Shown: positions 8,614-17,793, counted from the stretch's first letter. The stretch is 64,000 nucleotides of DNA from Algoriphagus sp. AK58 (GCF_014324365.1 NZ_QEIG01000002.1:62001-126000), one strand, 5' to 3'. Numbers and translations are program-made. Notes: generated by a model from the sequence alone, not told the origin.

Positions 8614-10143
8614 TTATTTTACCAGTAATGGAGGCTTTCGATGTTGGGTTCCTTGCTCGAAAGCATAGGTCAATTTAATCAAAATAGGCTCAGACCACAT
8701 TCTTCCAAGAAACTGAATTCCAGCCGGGAGATTTCCCGAGGTATATCCCATGGGAACAGTGAATGCAGGTTGGCCGGTATGAGGAGCGATGATTTGACTG
8801 TTGTCTCCTTTGTAGTCTTCTTGAAAACGATCAATCTTCGCCGGCTTATTGTTCCAGCTCGGATAAACCAATGCATCCAACTTCAGCGAATCCATTACTT
8901 TTTCGATGGCCTCCCGAAAGGCAATTCGCTTTAAGTCTGTAAATGGATCCCCGCAATCCTGAGCCATATTATCGGGGAGCTGACTTTCCCGGAAGTTTTC
9001 CAGCCCATTTCTTGCGTAGTCAGATTTGGTGCTCACCCGGATGATATCCTCTATGGTTTTCATCGTATCTCTCTTGACATAGGCAGACAAGAAGGCTTCC
9101 ACATCTTGCCTGAAAACCGGGCACCATTGATTTCTCCTTAAGGAATCGAAATTTTCCACCTCCACCGAGTCTACTATCACGGCTCCAAGTGAAGCCAAGT
9201 CTTTCAGAGATTGGTTGAAAAGAGCGGAAATTTCCGGATCGGGGTCTTTTTCACTTAGCGTTCTAAAGACTCCGATTCGAGCACCTTTTAGGCCATCTTT
9301 TTGGAGATACTGCTGATAGTTGCCTTCAGACTTCCCTTTGGAATATTCAGTGATCGGGTCTTTGGGATCATAACCTACCATGGCCTCCAGCACTTTGGTC
9401 GCATCTTCTACAGTCCGGCACATAGGTCCGACTACGTCATTTCTCAGATAAAGTGGTACGATTCCCTCCCGGCTGACCAGGCCCAACGTGGTTCGAAAGC
9501 CAACCAAGGCATTGTGAGAAGAGGGTCCCCGGATGGAATTTCCTGTGTCAGTACCCAATCCGATTCCCGCAAAGTTTGCCGCGACAGCTGCTCCTGTCCC
9601 TCCGCTCGATCCGGCGGGTACATGATCCAAATTGTAAGGATTTCGGGTAGTGCCTACCGTGGAGCTTTCTGAATGCATGGGGCTAAAAGCCCACTCGGCC
9701 ATGTTGGATTTGGCGAGGATAATCGCCCCGGCTTCCACCAGTTTTTGGATGATAAAAGCATCCTCCTCCGGATAAAAATCCGCCAAGGCCAAAGCGCCGG
9801 CTGTAGTCGGCATGCCTTTGGTGTTGATGTTGTCTTTGACGATCAGCGGAATCCCGTGAAGGGGGCGCAGTTTTCCGGTTTTTTGGTATTCTTCATCCAG
9901 CTTTTTGGCGATCGCTAATGCCTCCGGATTACTGACAGAAATAGAGTTTATCGCACTGTCCAAAGAATCAATTCTTGTCAGGTAGGCCTGAACCAGCTCC
10001 TCTGCCGTGTATTTTCCTTCAGAAAAAGCTTGGTGGATTTCAGCGATCGTGAGTTCTTCGAGATCTATTTTGTCGGGAGTATTTTTGCTTTCGCAGGAAA
10101 TTAAAATCCAAAAAAAGGATAGGAGGAAAGGAAGTCGGTTCAT
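8614..10143 (-). CDS. Secreted amidase-signature family amidase (probable lipoprotein)
   Basis: Numbering uses the longer possible start at 10167 (517 aa); the start at 10143 gives a better signal peptide. The lipobox LISC predicts a lipid anchor at Cys25. The amidase-signature triad is complete: K111 in LIVKDNINTKG, cis-Ser S187 in AGSSGGTG, and nucleophile S211 in GTDTGNSIRGPSS. Family enzymes hydrolyse primary amides or acyl-amide bonds. This sequence resembles the exported amidase/GatA-like group, not a Glu-tRNA amidotransferase subunit, since it is exported and has no gatB/C nearby. GNSIRGP replaces the more common GGSIRxP. Substrate unknown. It is followed by the CDF gene. Confidence 0.9.
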   Translation of the reverse strand: MNRLPFLLSFFWILISCESKNTPDKIDLEELTIAEIHQAFSEGKYTAEELVQAYLTRIDSLDSAINSISVSNPEALAIAKKLDEEYQKTGKLRPLHGIPLIVKDNINTKGMPTTAGALALADFYPEEDAFIIQKLVEAGAIILAKSNMAEWAFSPMHSESSTVGTTRNPYNLDHVPAGSSGGTGAAVAANFAGIGLGTDTGNSIRGPSSHNALVGFRTTLGLVSREGIVPLYLRNDVVGPMCRTVEDATKVLEAMVGYDPKDPITEYSKGKSEGNYQQYLQKDGLKGARIGVFRTLSEKDPDPEISALFNQSLKDLASLGAVIVDSVEVENFDSLRRNQWCPVFRQDVEAFLSAYVKRDTMKTIEDIIRVSTKSDYARNGLENFRESQLPDNMAQDCGDPFTDLKRIAFREAIEKVMDSLKLDALVYPSWNNKPAKIDRFQEDYKGDNSQIIAPHTGQPAFTVPMGYTSGNLPAGIQFLGRMWSEPILIKLTYAFEQGTQHRKPPLLVK

Positions 10144-10173
10144 TCCTGAAAATAGCGAGTTCCTCACTGCAAT

Positions 10174-10791
10174 TCAAAAATTAGCTGAAAGAGTAAAAAG
10201 AAGAAAATTATCCGCGGTACCCATATTGTACCAATAGCCTGTAAATTCCAGGTTTTGGAAGCCGCCTCCGAGTATAAGCCCGCGCTGAATATCCAAATCC
10301 GTCTCGTAAAGCCGGGTGCGCTGCACGCTGATTCCGGTCCACAGCCAATCCAAGGGTGAATAGGTCAGATCGGTCCAAGTGTAGATAAATTGGTTTTCCG
10401 ATTCCTGAAAATCAATGAAGTATTCGGATTCACTGTACAACTCAAAACTTCCATAGGTAAGTGAGGTTTCCATTCCAGGCGCGATTCCGGTTGAATTTCC
10501 AACCACGGCTCCCAACATAGGAGTGATGAAGTACTCCAGTTTGTTTCCTCCATAAAAATTATATCCCACCCAAGTGGAAAGGGTGTTGATATCTTCGTAA
10601 TTGTATCTCATCTCTAAGTGAAGGTGATCTTTGTCGGCAGCTACCACCGGGAGAAATATGACGTCATCTGCGAAGAAATAGAAATTCCCATCCGTTCGGA
10701 CCGACCATTTTTTTTCTTTTTCGGAGGATTCTTGTGCACTTGCTGAGTACCAAACCAATCCGAAAATCAAACTGAAAATGAGTTTTTTCAT
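10174..10791 (-). CDS. Small putative outer-membrane beta-barrel protein
   Basis: 205 aa. Signal peptide MKKLIFSLIFGLVWYSASAQ, then a charged linker and eight to ten predicted amphipathic strands (HLEMRYNYEDI, STWVGYNFYGG, LEYFITPMLGAVVG, SFELYSESEYFID, FIYTWTDLTYSP, WTGISVQRTRLYE), ending in LFTLSANF. A C-terminal Phe is the usual BAM recognition end of an outer-membrane barrel. No named family is recognised. It overlaps the upstream membrane-protein gene by 4 bp (translational coupling) and precedes the amidase by 30 bp, so the three are likely co-transcribed. Confidence 0.65.
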   Translation of the reverse strand: MKKLIFSLIFGLVWYSASAQESSEKEKKWSVRTDGNFYFFADDVIFLPVVAADKDHLHLEMRYNYEDINTLSTWVGYNFYGGNKLEYFITPMLGAVVGNSTGIAPGMETSLTYGSFELYSESEYFIDFQESENQFIYTWTDLTYSPLDWLWTGISVQRTRLYETDLDIQRGLILGGGFQNLEFTGYWYNMGTADNFLLFTLSANF

Positions 10792-11495
10792 CCTCCCAGG
10801 GCTATAGTGATTGCTACCAATATGATTCCTATACCTGCATATATCAGTCCGGAAAAGAATTTTCTGAACCCGGCAAATTGAGCGAGAAGGTAGCCTCCCC
10901 AGAAAAGCATAACCAATGCAATTGCATTGGAGATTCGCATTGCCAGCTCAAGCTCTTTGACAAATGCAAAAGGCAAGGCTATAGGCAGGGTGCAAAGAAA
11001 AACCAAAAAGAATATCTGAATGCCGGCCTTCATATCGGTAAGGGTAAGGAGTAAGCGTTTACTGGGGTCAGGGAATTCTTTGATTTTGCCCAGGAGGTAG
11101 TCCAACTCCTCTTGACGAATCAGTCGGCTTAACAATGGATTTATTTCATTTTTCAAGGATTCCCTGTTTTCGGATAGGTTTGGGTTGGATTGGATGCTCC
11201 TGATGACTCGGATGGCATGTCCTCGCTCCACCACCAGATTCATCCAATACATGATGGCATCCACCAAGCCCCATGCTACATTGCATCCCAGTGCTGCCCA
11301 CAGCAATTCGCGGATATCTTCCCGTGAATCCGTGCCTACACTGATGGCACCCGTAAAGCTCAGAACCATGATCAGGCCAAACAAAACCTCCGATATCCGA
11401 TCAATAGGAGCCAGTATTGCACTTTCTTTGACGATTTGACTCCAGTCATGTTTTTCCTTCATGGAAATAAGTTCAGAAAAAAACCTTGTTTCCAA
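10788..11495 (-). CDS. VIT1/CCC1-like integral membrane protein
   Basis: 235 aa; an alternative ATG lies at 11462 (residue 12). Five hydrophobic helices can be seen: about 36-55, 66-86, 155-175, 185-205 and 212-234. The pattern (helix pair, charged cytosolic stretch of about 70 residues, three more helices) and motifs such as VLFGLIMVLSFTGA and GCNVAWGLVDA resemble the VIT1/CCC1 Fe2+/Mn2+ transporter superfamily. The canonical metal-binding Glu cluster is not obvious. A transport role is therefore a guess from fold-level likeness. It is coupled by a 4-bp overlap to the barrel-protein gene and follows the LytTR gene by 22 bp. Confidence 0.6.
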   Translation of the reverse strand: METRFFSELISMKEKHDWSQIVKESAILAPIDRISEVLFGLIMVLSFTGAISVGTDSREDIRELLWAALGCNVAWGLVDAIMYWMNLVVERGHAIRVIRSIQSNPNLSENRESLKNEINPLLSRLIRQEELDYLLGKIKEFPDPSKRLLLTLTDMKAGIQIFFLVFLCTLPIALPFAFVKELELAMRISNAIALVMLFWGGYLLAQFAGFRKFFSGLIYAGIGIILVAITIALGG

Positions 11496-11517
11496 AAGAG
11501 AGCTGACAAATGTCAGT

Positions 11518-12270
11518 TTAGGTATCTAGCCAAGCTTTAAAATCACTTACTTTTTCACGGCTGATCAGAATATCGTTGTCCTGAGAGTTTTTCAGTTTTA
11601 CTTTTAGCCTGCTGTTGGAAAAAGTAAAAACTTCCTCCACGGCTCCTATTCGGGCGAGGTATTTTCTGTTGAGCCGAAAGAAAATGGCTGGATCCACCTG
11701 AGCTTCGACCTGTTCAAGTGTAGAGTCTAGGACATACTTTTTGCCAGAATCGGTTTGCAAAAAAGTCACCCGCTCCTCGCTGAAAAAAAATGCGACTTCT
11801 TCTATCGAAACACTTTGAATTTTTTCTCCAAATCGAACTAAAAATCGGCTTTTGAAGGACTTCGGTTTAGGTTGGATCAGGGTTTTGAGCAAGTGGAAAT
11901 CCAAGTTGGGTTGAATTGCTCTGGAGTTGAATTTTTCCACCGCTCGATCCAGTTCTTTGGGGTCTATAGGTTTGAGCAAATAGTCTATGGTATTGACTTG
12001 AAAGGCACGGATAGCATACTGATCATAGGCTGTGGTGAAAACAATTGGTGAGTTGACGTTTACTTGCTCAAAAATCTCAAAGCTGATCCCGTCAGCAAGT
12101 TGGATATCGCAGAAAATCAAGTCTGGCGCTGAGTTTTCAGCAAACCAGCGGACCGCCCTGCTTACTGTATCCAAGTTGCCTATCAACTCAGCATAGGGAA
12201 AATGCACCTGAAGCAATTTGCTCAATCGAGAAGCGGCGGGCTTTTCGTCTTCAATGATGAGAATCTTCAT
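11518..12270 (-). CDS. LytTR family DNA-binding response regulator
   Basis: 250 aa. N-terminal receiver domain with acidic pocket E7-D8, phospho-acceptor D55 in LIFCDIQL, the Thr/Lys switch residues in FTTAYDQYA and LLKPID. The C-terminal LytTR domain (about 140-248) contains the family stretches FLVRFGEKIQSVS, FRLNRKYLARIGAVEEV and LKVKLKN. It is phosphorylated by the kinase encoded just upstream; the two genes overlap by 4 bp. LytTR regulators bind paired direct repeats as dimers. Targets are unknown, but neighbouring co-directional envelope genes (VIT-like, barrel protein, TonB receptor) are candidates. Confidence 0.93.
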   Translation of the reverse strand: MKILIIEDEKPAASRLSKLLQVHFPYAELIGNLDTVSRAVRWFAENSAPDLIFCDIQLADGISFEIFEQVNVNSPIVFTTAYDQYAIRAFQVNTIDYLLKPIDPKELDRAVEKFNSRAIQPNLDFHLLKTLIQPKPKSFKSRFLVRFGEKIQSVSIEEVAFFFSEERVTFLQTDSGKKYVLDSTLEQVEAQVDPAIFFRLNRKYLARIGAVEEVFTFSNSRLKVKLKNSQDNDILISREKVSDFKAWLDT

Positions 12271-13337
12271 GCGTTGACTTTCAAAAGGGGAAGTTTGACT
12301 AAAAACTCATGTTCTGACTGATAGATTTCAGGCGTTCGATCGCTTAAAATCCGATAGCGGGAGCGGATATTCTCAAGCCCAACACCTGTCGAAGGCTCAT
12401 TTTGACTGGTTTTAGGCTGAAAGGTGTTGCTTACCCATAGCTCGTCTCCTTTTTGTATTATGGAAATGAACAGCGGATTTTCCTGCGAGGCAATGTTGTG
12501 CTTGATGGCATTTTCCAGTAAAAGCTGGAGCGAAAGCGGAGGCAGGAAGCAACCTTTACAATTGGGAACATCGACCCTGAAGTTCAGATTTTCTTCAAAA
12601 CGGATTTTCTGAAGGTCAAGAAAGTTTCGGGCAAATTCCAATTCCAGATCCAGCTCGACCAGTTCCTCCTGCTGCACGTCGAGGACATACCGGTAGATTT
12701 TGCTGAGCTTTTGGATAAATGCCGCGGAGCGGTCCGCATCCTCATAGACCAGATTGGAAAGGGCATTGAGCGAATTGAAAAGAAAATGTGGATTCAGCTG
12801 GTCTTTGAGGCTTTGGTATTGGCTGGCGAGTTTTTCGGATCGGAGTTGCTCGGCTTCGATAGCAGATTTTCTCCATTCCAAGAGCCAGGATCTTGAGGTA
12901 AAAATGGCCATAAATACCAAGGCAATCTGCATGGGGATAAGGGTAAAATCGAGGATTGCTTTCCAGGGAATCTGATCCAGTGTGAACTGTCCGTCTATCC
13001 AGGCATAAAGGAAAACAATCACAAAACTTGCGACACAGGAATAGGCCAAATAAGTAACGATTGTAGCGATCAGTCGCTTCACTGGATGATGGATCCAGGA
13101 TAGCCGAGGATCCCAAAACTCTTCGACTCGACTGCCTCCATAGCTCAATGCCATGGACACGCAAAATGAAAAAATAAATTCAGGAAAAAGACCGATCAAA
13201 TCATCCCAACTCAAAAAGCAGGCAGGGCAGAAAATCACCTGCAAGATCAAGGCGATGGCCAAGTTGATGAGCAGAAATTTTCGGAAGTCTCTCCATAGTC
13301 CTTTTTGGTCTTTGCAATCGGTGGTCGTTTGGGTCAT
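12267..13337 (-). CDS. LytS/YehU-type sensor histidine kinase (His_kinase family)
   Basis: 356 aa. Four hydrophobic helices (about 20-40, 50-67, 86-112, 127-147), then a cytoplasmic kinase of the PF06580 class. The phospho-acceptor is H184 in QLNPHFLFNSLNAL. The ATP-binding part shows LQLLLENAIKHNI (N box) and GVGLENIRSRYR (G box). Sensing is probably by the membrane domain, since no periplasmic domain exists. Start ATG at 13337. Its stop overlaps the start of the LytTR regulator gene (ATGA-type), a standard arrangement for this pair. Confidence 0.93.
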   Translation of the reverse strand: MTQTTTDCKDQKGLWRDFRKFLLINLAIALILQVIFCPACFLSWDDLIGLFPEFIFSFCVSMALSYGGSRVEEFWDPRLSWIHHPVKRLIATIVTYLAYSCVASFVIVFLYAWIDGQFTLDQIPWKAILDFTLIPMQIALVFMAIFTSRSWLLEWRKSAIEAEQLRSEKLASQYQSLKDQLNPHFLFNSLNALSNLVYEDADRSAAFIQKLSKIYRYVLDVQQEELVELDLELEFARNFLDLQKIRFEENLNFRVDVPNCKGCFLPPLSLQLLLENAIKHNIASQENPLFISIIQKGDELWVSNTFQPKTSQNEPSTGVGLENIRSRYRILSDRTPEIYQSEHEFLVKLPLLKVNA

Positions 13338-13429
13338 ATCGGAAGTTAAGAAAATCGGCAGGTATTTCGAACTGGAGTTTTTGGATGCTTCGATGAGCTA
13401 AGTGCGAGTTTCGTGTTTTTAAGCACGTT

Positions 13430-13459
13430 GCCTACACCAAATCCTCGATTGGTGTAGGC
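13430..13459. repeat. Strong hairpin downstream of the 13488-14132 gene
   Basis: Perfect 11-bp arms GCCTACACCAA (13430-13440) and TTGGTGTAGGC (13449-13459) with an 8-nt loop. It sits 28 bp past the minus-strand stop and before the LytS gene. No T tract follows on either strand, so it is more likely a 3'-end processing or stability hairpin than a classical terminator. Confidence 0.5.
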
Positions 13460-13487
13460 TGGTTGGTTTAGGTTTTCAAATCGGGCA

Positions 13488-14132
13488 TTACTTGCATGCG
13501 CTGGCAACCTGCTCGGCTTCTCTTTTTCCCCAGGTAGGCATGAGGTAATTTTCGGTTACTTTTGATTCTTCTTTAGCAAAAAGCGTCAATCCCATACGAG
13601 CCATTCCACAGGCCTTTTCCGGACCTTGACCAAAGAACTGGGCCATCCCTTGTTCCATTTGTGCCATGAGTGTCACCGCCCGTGGGTTTTCCTTGTCCAA
13701 GGCAATGGCTTTTCCAAAAAGCTGCATGGCTTGACCGCTGAGTTCCTGTCCCCGGGTCATGGGATCAACGGAGAGTTTGCCCATGAGGATAAAGCCCTGC
13801 AGTGCGGTAATTTCAGAATGGTTGGGAGCGATTTTTTCAGCCTTTTTTGCCAGCTCCATGGCTTGGTCGAAGTATTGGTCTTTATTCACCTCAAAGCGAA
13901 ACGCGGCGATCGTCTGCAAATAGGCTGCATAATAGAGTGGAAGCCATTCAGTGTTTTTCACTTCAGCGATTCTGAGGAATCCGTTGGTGACAGCCTGTGA
14001 TTCATCGGCAGATTGTATGGATTTCATTGCTTGAAGCTGCTTTTTCATGGCGGATTCATAGGCAGGATCATTGGCGGATGCATTCCAAACGAAAGCAAAC
14101 ACAAGTGTGAGGGTAGCTAGGATAGTTTTCAT
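13488..14132 (-). CDS. Exported helical-repeat (TPR-like) protein of unknown function
   Basis: 214 aa. Signal peptide about 1-20 (ending WNASA), then an all-helical protein with TPR-like spacing: LPLYYAAYLQTIAAF, QAMELAKKAEKIAPNH, AMQLFGKAIALDKENPRA. It ends with a segment rich in Cys (CGMARMGL and SACK). TPR-like periplasmic proteins usually mediate protein contacts. It lies 11 bp downstream of the TonB-dependent receptor gene on the same strand, so the pair is probably one transcript and the protein may serve that receptor. That link is inference from position. Confidence 0.7.
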   Translation of the reverse strand: MKTILATLTLVFAFVWNASANDPAYESAMKKQLQAMKSIQSADESQAVTNGFLRIAEVKNTEWLPLYYAAYLQTIAAFRFEVNKDQYFDQAMELAKKAEKIAPNHSEITALQGFILMGKLSVDPMTRGQELSGQAMQLFGKAIALDKENPRAVTLMAQMEQGMAQFFGQGPEKACGMARMGLTLFAKEESKVTENYLMPTWGKREAEQVASACK

Positions 14133-14143
14133 GATGCTAATTT

Positions 14144-16303
14144 TTAGAGGTTATTTAGATTGTTCGCGTTTTTGTCTTTGGATAGGGTGAGGAATATTCC
14201 CAGAAAAAGGAATCGGGGTGCTCCTTGGCTTAAAGGAATGGATTCAAATCGTCCCTGTTCGTTAGGCACTTGAGCAAACTGGTAACCGAAAATGTTTTGA
14301 TGGGCCGTTACGTTGGTGATGGCTCCGTGGATGATCAGATTGGGTCTGGGCAAATAGCTCCAACTGAGGCTGAGATTTTGGAAGGATCCCGTTTTGGAAT
14401 TCATTTCTCCCGGTTCGTTTGGGTCGGTGTAGGTCAGGCCATCATTGAAGGACCAGGACATTCCCAGTTGGGATTTTAGACCGGCAACAAAGTGCTTGAC
14501 CACTATGCTTAGGTTGTGCTTAGGTGCAAAGTCCGGTTGTACCAGTCCGACATATTGGAAATAGCTGCGTTTGCTGTCCACAAAGCTGTAGGTGATCCAA
14601 TAGTCGGTATTTTTCAGGCTTTCCCGATCACGGAAAAACACATCAAAACCGCGTGCAAAGCCTTCCCCTTCGTTTCGGATATGTTTGGGATTTTGAAGAA
14701 TGCCTTCAAATCTGATCAATTCATCGTAGGATTTGTGAAAAGCTTCAGCGCGGAAAGTTTTCCCATCTTTTTGATAGAGGTAATTCAAAATCAGGTGCTC
14801 TGACTCGGTATTTTTCAAGCCTTGAGCCAAGACTCTGAATCGTTCTTCAGGCAATTGATGGAATCTTCCGCCTGCCAAAGAAACTGTTTCATTATTGGAA
14901 ATTTTGTAGGCTAGAGAAACTCGTGGATCAAGCCATTTTTCATTGGCAAGAGAGGAAAAACCTGCACGAAGACCTGACCGAAGCACCAGCTTTCTGCTGA
15001 GATACCAATCCCATTCGCTAAAAATGTAGCTTTGGTGATCTTCAAAATCCCTGGAAATGGCCGACTCAATCAGCGTTTCCGAGTAGGTATTCCGGAAGTA
15101 TTCCAGCCCATTTTTGGCCGAAACTCGTTCACTGAAATCATAGGTTGCGGTGAATTTGCCATGGCTGAGATTGGTTTTTCTCTCCAGGTTCAGTCCATCG
15201 AGTATATAAAAATCCTTGTTGTGAGAGGATGAAAAGCCCCCAAAAAGGGACCAGCCGTTTTCATAGGCTCTTCTCCAGTTGGTCTGTGCGTAAGCATACT
15301 TGTTGGTCAGATCGACTAGGATTCCTCGGCCATCCCGCCCGGGCTGAGGTTGCCAAAGTTGCATTCCTCCGGTTTCTGTTCGGGCAAGAACTTTCCAGAG
15401 TCCTCCTTTGGAAGTTTTTTGTTGAGCGGCCAGTTCCAAGTCTATTCCATAGGGGGCTCTTTCCCAGTCAAAATCCTGTTTAATTATATTTTGATAAGGA
15501 TTGAGGTCGAATAGATTCCCGCTTACTGTTAGGCTCCTTTTGTCATTGGCCAAGGTGTGGGAATAGCCTCCGCCCACCGACATGATGGATAGGTCTCCCT
15601 GGTTTCTTTTTGCCAAGTCTTTGGTATTCAGCGCTAAAGCAGAAGAAAGGGCTTGGCCAAATTCGGCGGAATAGCCTCCTGTGGAAAAGAAGGTTCCTTT
15701 GAAGAGGTTAGGGTTAAACCGGGTACGGGTGGGGACATTTCCGGCGGTGGTGCCATAGGCATTGCCCACTCGCATGCCATCGATAAAAATCCCGACTTCG
15801 CTGGCATCACCTCCTCTGACAAAGAGCCGGCCGTCATTTCCGATCGTGGAGGTGCCCGGTAAAGTCTGGAACGCCCCTACAATATCACCGACTGCTGAGG
15901 GAGTGGTTACAATATCAAGCGGGCGAAGAATCACGGATTTTTTCTCATCCGAGGCTTCCATAGCTCCTGCAGATATGGTGACGGTGTTCAGGTCGTTGAA
16001 TTCTTCTTTGAGAGTAAGGGTTGGGATTTCTTGCGTTTTTGCAGCGAGTTCTACGGTCACTTCTTGGGATTTGAATCCCATCATGCTAAATACTAGAATT
16101 TGGGTACCCGATTCGGTAGTTTCGAATTGAAAAGCCCCTGTTTGGTCTGTGCTAGCCCCGTCAAAGGTTCCTTTCAGAAAGACATTAACGCCAGGAAGAG
16201 GCTGGTTTTTTTCGTCGAGGACTTTTCCGGAAAGAACGGTCTGGGATACTCCAAGACCTTGGATCAATACGAAAAGGATTAAAAAAGAGAAGATCGCCTT
16301 CAT
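14144..16303 (-). CDS. TonB-dependent outer-membrane receptor with carboxypeptidase-regulatory-like N-domain
   Basis: The start at 16303 gives the signal peptide MKAIFSFLILFVLIQGLGVSQ; the longer frame to 16342 would put 13 residues before it. A CarboxypepD_reg-like domain follows (LSGKVLDEKNQPLPGVNVFLKG), then the plug domain (IVTTPSAVGDIVGAFQTLPG, LFVRGGDASEVGIFIDGM), then a barrel of about 480 residues. At 719 aa it is shorter than SusC proteins (about 1000 aa), and no SusD is adjacent, so a glycan-uptake system is unlikely. The substrate could be a siderophore, cofactor or metal complex. The final residues NNLNNL lack the usual terminal Phe, which is atypical. The TPR-like gene follows. 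Confidence 0.88.
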   Translation of the reverse strand: MKAIFSFLILFVLIQGLGVSQTVLSGKVLDEKNQPLPGVNVFLKGTFDGASTDQTGAFQFETTESGTQILVFSMMGFKSQEVTVELAAKTQEIPTLTLKEEFNDLNTVTISAGAMEASDEKKSVILRPLDIVTTPSAVGDIVGAFQTLPGTSTIGNDGRLFVRGGDASEVGIFIDGMRVGNAYGTTAGNVPTRTRFNPNLFKGTFFSTGGYSAEFGQALSSALALNTKDLAKRNQGDLSIMSVGGGYSHTLANDKRSLTVSGNLFDLNPYQNIIKQDFDWERAPYGIDLELAAQQKTSKGGLWKVLARTETGGMQLWQPQPGRDGRGILVDLTNKYAYAQTNWRRAYENGWSLFGGFSSSHNKDFYILDGLNLERKTNLSHGKFTATYDFSERVSAKNGLEYFRNTYSETLIESAISRDFEDHQSYIFSEWDWYLSRKLVLRSGLRAGFSSLANEKWLDPRVSLAYKISNNETVSLAGGRFHQLPEERFRVLAQGLKNTESEHLILNYLYQKDGKTFRAEAFHKSYDELIRFEGILQNPKHIRNEGEGFARGFDVFFRDRESLKNTDYWITYSFVDSKRSYFQYVGLVQPDFAPKHNLSIVVKHFVAGLKSQLGMSWSFNDGLTYTDPNEPGEMNSKTGSFQNLSLSWSYLPRPNLIIHGAITNVTAHQNIFGYQFAQVPNEQGRFESIPLSQGAPRFLFLGIFLTLSKDKNANNLNNL

Positions 16304-16417
16304 AGTTGGTTTGTATTTGAACCAAAATTGAAGCGGTAACACCTCTTAAAAAATTGAACCTGACTGAAGTGTCAAAATCCGTGACTGAAAATTAGAATCA
16401 AGTGTATGAATTGATAC

Positions 16418-16450
16418 AAAAAATGCCTTTGGGATCATCCCAAAGGCATT
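16418..16450 (-). terminator. Rho-independent terminator of the M28-PDZ peptidase gene
   Basis: A near-continuous palindrome with 14-bp arms (16422-16435 and 16437-16450) around a single base, followed on the minus strand by TTTTTT. It starts 27 bp after the stop codon at 16478. Confidence 0.85.
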
Positions 16451-16477
16451 ATTAAGCTTTTTCACAAGTAGGAATTT

Positions 16478-17719
16478 TTAAAACTTCACCACCGCTTCCA
16501 CTTTCTGTCCGGATCGTTCGATTACCACTTTGGTAGAGTCCCCTTTCTGGAAAGCACTCAAAGCCCGCATGTAGCTCATCATATCGTAGATGGTTGAATC
16601 GCCCAACTGAACGACCACATCACCTTTGAGTAAACCGGCTGCTTGGGCGGGTTTGCCTTCAGATACGCCATCTACACGCATTCCTTTTCCATCAAACATA
16701 TAATCCGGCACTACGCCCATGGACACCGTAAATCGCGGTGAATCACTCGAGTCTTTGGTCTTGCTAAAGGCTAATTTGGGTTCTGTATCCAGTGAAGTGA
16801 CCACTCTGGAAATGTAGCGTACGACCTTCACCAAGCCTTCGTAGTTGATCTTTTCCGAATCGTCACCTGGCTTATGGTAATCCTCATGCTGACCGGTGAA
16901 AAAATGCAATACCGGCAAATCCTGAAGGTAAAATGAAGTGTGATCAGAGGGGCCTACTCCGGATTCGGAAGTGACCAATTTCAGGCTATCGACATTGATT
17001 TGATCAAAAACGGGGACAAAGCTCGGGCTGGTGCCCACACCGTTGATGGCCAAGGATTTTTCTTCGTTCAGTCTGCCCACCATGTCCATATTGATCATGT
17101 AGTTCACTGTTTTCAGATCGATGGTTGGGTTTTTGACAAAATAATTGGAGCCCCATAGGCCATTTTCTTCACCGGAGAAAGCGATGAAGAGAATGTTGTT
17201 TTTTAATTCTTCATGTTTGAAAATCTCTGCCAAAGCCAAAAGAGCCGCAGTGCCTGAAGCATTGTCATCAGCACCATTATGAACCGCCGAGTCGCCCCGA
17301 TGAAGCGAGCCCTGTCCGCCCATCCCCAAGTGGTCAAAATGCGCGCCTATCACAATGGTTTTGTCCGCTTTTTTGTCCAGAAATCCGATCACATTTCGAC
17401 CAGTAATCCCTTCACCATCCGTTCCGATAATGGCCTCTTCGTGAGGATTGCTGGGTTTGGATACAATAAAGTGCTGGAAATAGCCTTCCGTGCCTTTTGG
17501 TTGGAGCCCAAGTTTTTCAAATTCTTGAGCTAAATATTCTGCTGCTTTTTGTTCCCCCTCTGTTCCAATCGCTCTTCCTGCTAATTCGTCCGCTGCGAGA
17601 AACATCACATTTTCCCGGAGTGAGACTAAGAGTTTTTCGTCAGTTGGAGGACCATCACAGGCAACAATGAATAGTATAGAGGCAAGTAAGTAGCTGGATT
17701 TCAAAAGAAAATTCTTCAT
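16478..17719 (-). CDS. M28 family metallopeptidase lipoprotein with C-terminal PDZ domain
   Basis: 413 aa from the ATG at 17719. This start is chosen because it begins a lipoprotein signal (lipobox IVAC, Cys21) and lies just behind a good promoter. The longer frame (17884) would overlap the divergent gene. All M28 zinc residues are present: H127 (GAHFDH), D151 (GADDNASG), E184-E185 (SGEENG), D212 (INMDMVG), and a late His in GQHEDYH. A protease-associated-like insertion precedes the metal site. The last 85 residues form a PDZ domain (GKPAQAAGLLKGDVVVQL). It is probably an exported aminopeptidase on the periplasmic or surface face, with PDZ-mediated substrate or partner binding. Confidence 0.93.
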   Translation of the reverse strand: MKNFLLKSSYLLASILFIVACDGPPTDEKLLVSLRENVMFLAADELAGRAIGTEGEQKAAEYLAQEFEKLGLQPKGTEGYFQHFIVSKPSNPHEEAIIGTDGEGITGRNVIGFLDKKADKTIVIGAHFDHLGMGGQGSLHRGDSAVHNGADDNASGTAALLALAEIFKHEELKNNILFIAFSGEENGLWGSNYFVKNPTIDLKTVNYMINMDMVGRLNEEKSLAINGVGTSPSFVPVFDQINVDSLKLVTSESGVGPSDHTSFYLQDLPVLHFFTGQHEDYHKPGDDSEKINYEGLVKVVRYISRVVTSLDTEPKLAFSKTKDSSDSPRFTVSMGVVPDYMFDGKGMRVDGVSEGKPAQAAGLLKGDVVVQLGDSTIYDMMSYMRALSAFQKGDSTKVVIERSGQKVEAVVKF

Positions 17720-17738
17720 ATTTTGAATGGATTTAGTC

Positions 17739-17770
17739 CAAAGATAATAATTGGTATCTTCGGCCTGCAA
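17739..17770 (-). promoter_or_regulatory. Bacteroidota-type promoter of the M28-PDZ gene
   Basis: Minus strand: TTG (17770-17768), 21-bp spacer, then TATCTTTG (17746-17739). This fits the Bacteroidota sigma factor consensus TTG / TAnnTTTG with 19-21 bp spacing. Predicted RNA start is near 17733, giving a leader of roughly 15 nt before the ATG at 17719. Confidence 0.65.
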
Positions 17771-17793
17771 TTCTTTTATTATCAAGGTCAAAA

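Noticed and set aside
9301..9672. 123-codon frame antisense to the amidase
   Set aside because: Shadow of the amidase gene, whose catalytic triad is intact on the opposite strand.
8614..10143. Amidase as GatA subunit of Glu-tRNA(Gln) amidotransferase
   Set aside because: It has a lipoprotein export signal and no gatB or gatC nearby.
12742..13164. 140-codon frame overlapping the LytS kinase in another frame
   Set aside because: Same-strand shadow frame; no family likeness and the LytS frame has all its motifs.
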